64,000 nucleotides of DNA, taken from Dreissena polymorpha. Its lineage: Eukaryota; Mollusca; Bivalvia; Myida; Dreissenidae. How positions within the stretch are numbered: the first letter of the stretch is position 1; the number at the start of each line of letters is the position of its first letter. Location: the NCBI RefSeq assembly GCF_020536995.1, contig NC_068359.1:67527726-67591725 (forward strand). The letters run 5' to 3'. This document shows, piece after piece, positions 56,175-64,000 of the stretch. The notes under the pieces were generated by a model. The model worked only from the letters and a program-made list of their open reading frames with translations, had not been told where the DNA came from and ran no database searches. Position numbers and translations under genes: made by a program.

Positions 56175-57184
56175 TTTTATGCCCCCTTCGAAGAAGAGGG
56201 GGTATATTGTTTTGCACATGTCCGTCTGTCCGTCAGTCGGTCTGTCCACGAGATGGTTTCCGGATGATAACTCAAGAACTCTTAGGCCTAGGATCATGAA
56301 ACTTCATAGGGTCATTTATCATGACTGGCAGATGATCCCTATCGATTTTCAGGTCACTGGGTCAAAGGTCAAGGTCGCAGTGACTTGAAATAGTAAAATG
56401 GTTAAGGATGATAACTCAAAAATGCTTAGGCGTAGGATCATAAAACTTCAGAGGTACATTGATCATGACTGGCAGATGATCCCTATTGATTTTCAGGTCA
56501 CTAGGTCAAAGGTCAAGGTCACAGTGACTTGAAATCGTAAAATTGTTTCCTGAGGATACTCAAGACTGCTTACGCCTAGGATCATGAAACTTCATAGGTA
56601 CATTGATCATGACTGGCAAATGAACCCTATAGATTTTCAGGTCACTAGGTCAAAGGTCAAGGTGACTCAAAACAGTAAAATGGTTTCCGGATGATAACTC
56701 AAGAATGCTTACGCCTAGGATCATGAAACTTCATAGGAACATTGATCATGACTGGCAATTGACCCCTATTGATTTTCATGTCACTAGGTCAAAGGTCAAG
56801 GTCTCAGTGACTCGAAATAGTAAAATGGTTTCCGGATTATAACTCAAGAATGCTTACACCTAGGATCATGAAACTTCATAGGTACATTGATCATGACTGG
56901 CAGATGACCTCTATTAATTTACAGGTCACTAGGTCAAAGGTCAAGGTCACAGTGACTCGAAACAGTAAAATGGTTTCCTGATGATAACTCAAGAATAATT
57001 AGGCCTAGGATCATGAAACTTTATAGGAACATTGATCATGACTGGCAGATGACCCCTATTGATTTTCAGCTCACTAGGTCAAAGGTCAAGGTCACAGTGA
57101 CAAAAAACGTATTCACACAATGGCTGCCACTACAACTGACAGCCCATATGGGGAGCATGCATGTTTTACAACAGCCCTTGTTTT
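56175..57184 (-). mobile_element. Fam1 hairpin-ended repeat, six units, opposite orientation
   Basis: Hairpin end TTTTTATGCCCCCTTCG-aagaaGAGGGGG (56175-56202), a GTCCGTC microsatellite, then six units of about 150 bp ('tttccggatgataactcaag', 'atcatgaaacttcatagg', 'aggtcactaggtcaaagg'). The other end is CATGTTTTACAACAGCCCTTGTTTTG. Confidence 0.8.
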
Positions 57185-57883
57185 GTTTATGGTTTATTAA
57201 AAGGTTTATCAAATGTTTTATAAGCCGCTTATTTGTACAAAAAATAATGTACAAATATTTTATTAACAACATGAGCAAGTGTTTTGTTTTTCCATTTAAC
57301 AACTACTTAATTTATAGAACAAACACGTTGGCATAGTAACAAATCTTGGCAACAAAAGGGATAGGCCGATATTATAAGAAACTTTGTACATGATACAGAT
57401 GACTACAGGGAGCTTATTCTTGCCAGTATTTTGTTTAATATTGCTGATTTAAATGCAGTTTTGCTGTTATTTCCAAGAATAAACATTTAAGTGTAGAATT
57501 ACATATAAAACATGTGTGTTTTTAATCGTTTCACTTCAAATATTTATATGTATTTATTAAGAAGGCCCATTCTATGGATATGAATGCTTCTTTTTTTTTC
57601 AAATTAATCACAAATTGCTTAACATACATGTATGCTATATGTATATATTTAAATTAATGTCACTGTACACTCATTATAAACTGTTTCCTCTTTACAAAGT
57701 TGCATCTGGCTATAAATGTTTCAGTAAAAAATGTTAGTCTTTTAATACCGTAAGTCTGAATGCAACGGAATGAGGTGCTTATTAACTTTGAACAGGCTTG
57801 TGGTAACGGTTTTTTAAAAATTTGTCTTAAATTGGTATGTCATCAAAGCTCAACACAAATACAAATGTAGGTAAGCAAGTGAT
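57185..57883. other. AT-rich intergenic sequence
   Basis: No gene or repeat family is recognised. Confidence 0.4.
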
Positions 57884-58085
57884 TTAACCCTTTGCATGCT
57901 AGGAAATTTGTTGTCTGCTAAAATGTTGTCTGCTGAATTTCTAAAATTAGCATTTTCTTCGATTTTTTTCAAAGAATACTATCAGAATAGCAAACAGTTT
58001 GGATCCTGATGAGACGTGGCGTCTCATCTGGATCCAAACTGTTTGCAAAGGCATTCAAAATTCGTTCTAGCACTGAAAGAGTTAA
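57884..58085. mobile_element. TTAA-flanked MITE with a 57-bp internal palindrome
   Basis: TTAA lies on both sides (57884-57887 and 58082-58085), with CCCTTTGCATGC just inside the left and CACTGAAAGAG at the right. The internal palindrome 57990-58046 has 27-bp arms (GCAAACAGTTTGGATCC...) with one mismatch and loop TGG. TTAA with CCCT fits piggyBac-type targeting; no transposase. Confidence 0.75.
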
Positions 58086-58609
58086 GGGCACAAGGCTCTA
58101 ATTGTCCTTTGCAAAGGCATGTTGGCAGACATGCTGCAAACTTTGGTCGCACGGTAGCACTGAGGGTGCTGATTTGATTTGTTGGGATATAACACTGCTA
58201 GTACTGGAAATACATGTACATTGATGTGCTTGTATATTATTGACTACCATAATTATGCAGTTCAGTATGAAAATAATTTCATAGATGTGCCCAATATTTG
58301 GAGTTGAAGCTTAATGGAACTGGTTCATGGAGCAAAATGTCATTGGATGTTTGTATGGTACCATTGAAGTACCATAGATATATCCCCTTGAAATGTTTGC
58401 TAAAATTAAATTAAAAAATTATTTATCTTTTTAAATTCAGGGTCAGGTATTCTACATTGCATGATATAAAACAAATGTAATACACATTAGATGAAAGTCC
58501 CCCTTTACCCCCAGCAAAATTTCCATTTTAATATGTTTTCAACTTTCACCCATGAATACAGTTTGAAGCATTATATAAACAAAAGTACGCAGTATTTTTT
58601 TGCTTGAAT
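58086..58609. other. Unassigned sequence
   Basis: Nothing recognised. Confidence 0.3.
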
Positions 58610-58945
58610 TTAAGTCCGGTAGTTGGGCCCATTACTAATTGATAAAAGTACATATTTTTCTAAATGGGATTTATAAAATACCTAATTGTAGGTTTCCAAT
58701 AGTTTTTAATGAGTATCAACATTTAGTTCATCTCCCAGTCCCATCAAGTTCTCTAAGTTGAATCTTAGTAAATGTAATATTGAAATCACTTTTACATTGT
58801 ATTTTCAATGTTAAGGTATTATTAAGCAAAAAACAGCAATATCAATTTCCCAAGTTTAGTCAAAGCAATACAATAAGTTTTCCCAGTCCAAAACGACCCG
58901 GCCCCATTCCAAAAATGATGGGTAAAAAACTCTGTTATTGCTCTC
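58610..58945. repeat. Diverged repeat pair, member 2
   Basis: Counterpart of 55240-55530; see its shared words. It ends just before the acceptor of the candidate exon at 58971. Confidence 0.5.
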
Positions 58946-58970
58946 ATGTTTCTGAATTGTCTCATTACAG

Positions 58971-59081
58971 ATTTATCGTAACTGGAAACATTATGAGGAA
59001 ACGCTGCAGATTGAAGTACATGGTGATGTTGCTTGGTGTTGTTGGAATCATTGTCCTCTTTGAAATCCTCCAGAAGTGGAG
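58971..59081 (+). CDS. Candidate first coding exon of a type II membrane protein
   Basis: After an acceptor (TGTCTCATTACAG), ATG at 58993 (TTATGAGG) opens MRKRCRLKYMVMLLGVVGII then VLFEILQKW. This is a basic N-terminus followed by one hydrophobic segment of about 18 residues, the layout of a signal anchor in Golgi glycosyl- or sulfotransferases. A possible donor AG|GTTAGA follows at 59082; without it the frame stops at 59091. The rest would lie in or past the assembly gap. The identity is unknown; heparan-sulfate-type sulfotransferases are one possibility. It could also be chance. Confidence 0.35.
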
Positions 59082-59253
59082 GTTAGAGTGATTGACCAAC
59101 AACTAAACGTGGTACTGTCTGGCCGAAGAGCAAAGTGAAACAGCCTGCAGGGTATACAAGCCGATAGGTGAGACTAATAAAGAAGTGTTGAAAATTAATT
59201 ACTTGATTCTACTAAGGAATATGTATTTGTACAAAATATTTGTCACGCTCAAT

Positions 59254-59353
59254 NNNNNNNNNNNNNNNNNNNNNNNNNNNNNNNNNNNNNNNNNNNNNNN
59301 NNNNNNNNNNNNNNNNNNNNNNNNNNNNNNNNNNNNNNNNNNNNNNNNNNNNN
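59254..59353. other. Assembly gap (100 N)
   Basis: A run of exactly 100 N marks an unsized scaffold gap. Open frames crossing it are meaningless. Confidence 0.99.
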
Positions 59354-61427
59354 CGGGGAATTGCATGACGGCAAGGGTTTGAGTGACCACAAACCTGATT
59401 ATGACAGTATTAACACCTTAAGCATCATAAATGCTTATTTTGCTTTTTTTGTGTACATGATAATAATTTCGCATATTACCTGTTTTGACCCATCAACACC
59501 CTTATCCAGTGGCCCTCGCTTAGTCGCGACATTCCTCTACCTGAAAAAGTCAAAATTCCCAAAAAAAATAGATAAAAATGGAAAAAACATGCTTTTAGTA
59601 TTTTTTTGTATTTCTATGAATAAATATGATCATAAACCTTGTTATGTTCATGATTGTACTAAAAATGAAGCTGACCTCAATAAGTGTCTGCTCCACTGTC
59701 CAAACTGTAAAATGTCCGCCATTCCATGTCGGTGAAATGGGGCTCTGTTTGAATGTTCATGCTTTATGCACAAGCTATTGTTGCGTTACTGGATCACGGA
59801 GTCCCTGGCGTTGAATTCTGACTTCATGTAGCACACTAACGCTACACGGTCAACCAATATGCCTTTGAATTCAAGTCGAAAGCAATTTAGCCCTTATTTG
59901 GGTATATCAGGGTGGGGGGTCAACTTGAAAAACAACTATTCCAGGTCAAATTATCTGAATTCATGCATTTAAGGCACTTATTTTCTTCTCTTTTGTTAAG
60001 AAATGACCAAAATCAGCTTTCCAGTCATATTTTGCACTTGCAGATGATATTTCATTTTTACCTAAAGCTAGTTTAGGTTACAATATACCAAAAGATTTCC
60101 TACACAAATTCAATGTAAAAGCAATAACTTCAACAAAAAATAAAGTCAAACTTTTGCGCATAGAGACCCCCATAACCATACCTTTTCTTAAAGAGCATTC
60201 CAAGCCGCAATGATTTAGACAATAAAAAAGGGGGGTCATGCGTTTTGCAAGAAAGAACTCGATGCGAATCAGCGGTCACTGTTTTACAGCCATCAATTTA
60301 CCGGGTTCGTACCAGTGGATGAGGGTTTCCCGCCATCTGTCAAAGTCTCATGTAGTCTTTAACCTTCAAGCAATGAGTGAATTTCTGATAAACATCAATG
60401 TTTTCCCTACCACATGCACAAAGAAAAATTCTAAAATAAAGTCATTGCAAGTGCCCACACAGAAAATTGTGTCTTCTTATAAATGATGTTCAGGTTTTTA
60501 AAGAGTATAGCATTGCACTCCCAAAAGATTTAGTATATTGTAACCTAAAGGAAAAATATGTTCTGAATAAAATGTGTTTTTCTTGCATATTATTATCTTC
60601 CTATTTATATTGCACCAATATATTAAGTTTGGCTGGATTATCTGTCCATTTGGCCATTTTAGATCACATTTTCACATGCGGGTGTTTTTGGTCCGAAGAA
60701 GGCGATTTAAGGCCTGTTAAGCTTAAACGTCCCTTTAAGATTTAAAGCTGTTGTGTTCAATATCTGCAACAAAATACCAAAACAAACCATATGGACAGGC
60801 ACGTGGGGCTTATGCGGGGTGGGGAAAGAATGAACTTGTTAGATATTTTCACTCCAAGCAATTTTGATAATGTCTTTTTGTGTGTGTTTTTTTTAAATAC
60901 CCCCAAAATGTCAATTTCAAAGCAAAAAAATCCAATTTCATCCAAGACAAACAACCAATAAGCAAAAATGAGAGACCAAGATACTTTGAAGTGTAGAAAT
61001 CAATGAGCTTCCTATAACTTGTTGTTTCACACTAATAAAAGTGTGAAATCTTGAAAGCGCCTTGTTGCTCGGAGCCCATTTATTTACCATTCGCCAATGA
61101 TATATTCTAGTATAAAATGCCATGGGTGCCTTTAAACTGCAGCAGATGGTCACTATGCACTGACAGCTGTCATTTAGAGGTTCAAGAGAATACAAAATTT
61201 CATATTTCGGGCACAAAATAAGTACTTTTGACTATTTTTATGGTGGCAATCTGGTCAAAATGGGCGTTTATAACTGAGGCGAAAGACAAAAATGCTCATT
61301 TTGGGGGTTTAGACTGAAAGGAAAGGTTAAAATGAACAAGATACATATATGTTGGAGAGCATTATAAGCTTAGAAATGAAGTTCTATGAAGTAACAGGGG
61401 CAGAAAGGCAGCTCAGATCAATGCAGG
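59354..61427. repeat. Direct duplication next to gap, copy 1
   Basis: Nearly identical to 61912-64000 (offset 2558 at the start, 2573 at the window end). Differences are almost all single-base indels in short runs and concentrate in the first 400 bp beside the gap. No gene is recognised; a frame at 60467-60745 with hydrophobic residues is repeated at 63037 but has no known domain. Confidence 0.9.
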
Positions 61428-61911
61428 CTTCCTGAAAGAGGTTCCTAGTACATCTTCTGGGGACACAGCTTCCCGCAGAATTCTCAACACAACAAATATC
61501 ATTGATCCATGTCACCTTTGTATGCAAAGACAAGCAAATAAAGCCAATACTTCCCTTAAATCACTGAATGAGAGAAGCATGTACCAAATAAAAAACTAAA
61601 CTGGTTGCTGAAAGTGACACATTTTTTCAAAAAAGATCCCTCTAAGGTAAAAGATGAAGGGGACACTTGCTACAACAATCCTATGTTTAAGTCGGACGCC
61701 ACATCCTTTCAAGCCGGGACCATGACTGTAAGCATATTGTGAGAAAACAATACCAAACACAAGCTAATTGTAGGGTTACAAGTAGCATATCAACTCAGAT
61801 GCACTGCATACATGCTTAGGAACAAGGATAAACCTGTTAAGTGCCAACTTCTGCCGCCAACAAAGCACAAGCTTTACGTGTCAGGACGCGGAACTATCCA
61901 TACAAACTGCA
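61428..61911 (+). other. Spacer between duplicates, possible decayed coding sequence
   Basis: An open frame running to about 61599 reads INAGFLKEVPSTSSGDTASR then NIIDPCHLCMQRQANKAN. Its composition looks coding, but I do not recognise it. Later parts have several stops. Because 61912 onward repeats 59354 onward, this piece may also belong before 59354, inside the gap. Confidence 0.3.
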
Positions 61912-64000
61912 CGGGGAATTGCATGACGGCAAGGGTTTGAGTGACCACAAACCTGATTATGACAGTATTTAACACCTTAAGCATCATAAATATGCTTATT
62001 TGCTTGTGTACATGATAATAATTTCGCATTATTACCTGTTTTGCCATCAACAACCCTTATCCAGTGGCCCTCGGCTTAGTCGCAGACATTCCTCTACCTG
62101 AAAAAGTCAAAATTCCCAATAAAAAATAGATAAAAAATGGCAAAAAACATGCTTTTAAGTATTTTTAGTGTATTTCTATGAATAATATGAAGTAATAAAC
62201 CTTGTTATGTTCATGATTGTACTAAAAATGAAGGCTGACTCAATAAAGTGTCTGCTCCACTGTCCAAACTGTAAAAATGTCCGCCATTCCATGTCGGTGA
62301 AATGGGGCTCTGTTTGAATGTTCATGCTTTATGCACAAGCTATTGTTGCGTTACTGGATCACGGAGTCCCTGGCGTTGAATTCTGACTTCATGTAGCACA
62401 CTAACGCTACACGGTCAACCAATATGCCTTTGAATTCAAGTCGGAAAGCAATTTAGCCCTTATTTGGGTATATCAGGGTGGGGGGGTCAACTTGAAAAAC
62501 AACTATTCCAGGTCAAATTATCTGAATTCATGCATTTAAGGCACTTATTTTCTTCTCTTTTGTTAAGAAATGACCAAAAATCAGCTTTCCCAGTCATATT
62601 TTGCACTTGCAGATGATATTTCATTTTTACCTAAAGCTAGTTTAGGTTACAATATACCAAAAGATTTCCTACACAAATTCAATGTAAAAGCAATAACTTC
62701 AACAAAAAATAAAGTCAAACTTTTGCGCATAGAGACCCCCATAACCATACCTTTTCTTAAAGAGCATTCCAAGCCGCAATGATTTAGACAATAAAAAAGG
62801 GGGGTCATGCGTTTTGCAAGAAAGAACTCGATGCGAATCAGCGGTCACTGTTTTACAGCCATCAATTTACCGGGTTCGTACCAGTGGATGAGGGTTTCCC
62901 GCCATCTGTCAAAGTCTCATGTAGTCTTTAACCTTCAAGCAAATGAGTGAATTTCTGATAAACATCAATGTTTTCCCTACCACATGCACAAAGAAACATT
63001 CTAAAATAAAGTCATGGCAAGTGCCCACACAGAAAATTGTGTCTTCTTATAAATGATGTTCAGGTTTTTAAAGAGTATAGCATTGCACTCCCAAAAGATT
63101 TAGTATATTGTAACCTAAAGGAAAAATATGTTCTGAATAAAATGTGTTTTTCTTGCATATTATTATCTTCCTATTTATATTGCACCAATATATTAAGTTT
63201 GGCTGGATTATCTGTCCATTTGGCCATTTTAGATCACATTTTCACATGCGGGTGTTTTTGGTCCGAAGAAGGCGATTTAAGGCCTGTTAAAGCTTAAACG
63301 TCCCTTTAAGATTTAAAGCTGTTGTGTTCAATATCTGCAACAAAATACCAAAACAAACCATATGGACAGGCACGTGGGGCTTATGCGGGGTGGGGAAAGA
63401 ATGAACTTGTTAGATATTTTCACTCCAAGCAATTTTGATAATGTCTTTTTTGTGTGTGTTTTTTTTAAATACCCCCAAAAATGTCAATTTCAAAGCAAAA
63501 AAATCCAATTTCATCCAAGACAAACAACCAATAAGCAAAAATGAGAGACCAAAGATACTTTGAAGTGTAGAAATCAATGAGCTTCCTATAACTTGTTGTT
63601 TCACACTAATAAAAGTGTGAAATCTTGAAAGCGCCTTGTTGCTCGGAGCCCATTTATTTACCATTCGCCAATGATATATTCTAGTATAAAATGCCATGGG
63701 TGCCTTTAAACTGCAGCAGATGGTCACTATGCACTGACAGCTGTCATTTAGAGGTTCAAGAGAATACAAAATTTCATATTTCGGGCACAAAATAAGTACT
63801 TTTGACTATTTTTATGGTGGCAATCTGGTCAAAATGGGCGTTTATAACTGAGCGAAAGACAAAAATGCTCATTTTGGGGGTTTAGACTGAAAGGAAAGGT
63901 TAAAATGAACAAGATACATATATGTTGGAGAGCATTATAAGCTTAGAAATGAAGTTCTATGAAGTAACAGGGGCAGAAAGGCAGCTCAGATCAATGCAGG
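61912..64000. repeat. Direct duplication, copy 2, running off the window
   Basis: Starts CGGGGAATTGCATGACGG exactly as at 59354 and matches to the end of the window. Confidence 0.9.

Noticed and set aside
56175-57184. CRISPR-like array of regular repeats
   Set aside because: The whole ~150-bp unit repeats without variable spacers, in an animal genome; it is a minisatellite.
59185-59390. Open frames crossing the N run
   Set aside because: They exist only because N is read as open; no evidence of coding.
60467-60745. 92-codon frame MCLLINDVQVF... as a gene
   Set aside because: Repeated only because of the 2-kb duplication; no domain, no splice signals and AT-rich random-like composition.

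Overview
This window is animal nuclear DNA, most likely from a bivalve mollusc (a heterodont such as Dreissena is plausible). I base this on AT-rich sequence, many-exon genes with GT/AG introns, and dense families of 'AGGTCA' minisatellite repeats of the kind abundant in bivalve genomes. The assignment is an inference; no ribosomal or mitochondrial marker is present.

Host genes are few. Two are well supported, both on the minus strand. One is a complete eight-exon galactose mutarotase (GALM, 33150-37503, 345 aa). The other is a calmodulin/troponin-C-like EF-hand gene (39803-41875, about 151 aa). Two broken relatives of a BEN-domain gene lie on the plus strand at about 1986-5674 and 9129-10380. 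A possible first exon of a type II membrane protein sits at 58971-59081, just before a 100-N assembly gap. The sequence after the gap (59354-61427) is repeated almost exactly at 61912-64000, probably an assembly duplication.

Most of the window is mobile DNA. An apparently intact LINE (about 22950-28365) has ORF1 and ORF2 in the same frame, separated by one TAG and with no AUG before the endonuclease domain. A Mutator-like (MULE) transposase fragment at 28577-30596 is split by a 1451-bp insertion. Non-autonomous DNA elements include a 10-bp-TSD Mutator-type MITE, a pogo/Tigger-like element with a helix-turn-helix remnant, a TA-flanked element, two TTAA-flanked elements (one carrying a tRNA-like promoter), SINEs, and eight insertions with CAG...CTG ends and 5-7 bp target duplications.

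The main pattern is a group of eight minisatellite-bearing repeat families, called Fam1-Fam8 here. With different internal repeats they largely share one design: one end usually reads ACAAG, the middle is a tandem array, and the other end is a hairpin followed by an A-rich tail. This resembles Helitron/Helentron-associated elements (HINE/DINE-1 type). Between 10824 and 19946 they form a six-layer nest in which one Fam7 copy contains, through four intermediate insertions, another Fam7 copy. Several families also carry clustered nuclear-receptor half-sites, including perfect 15-bp palindromes of the oestrogen-response-element type.
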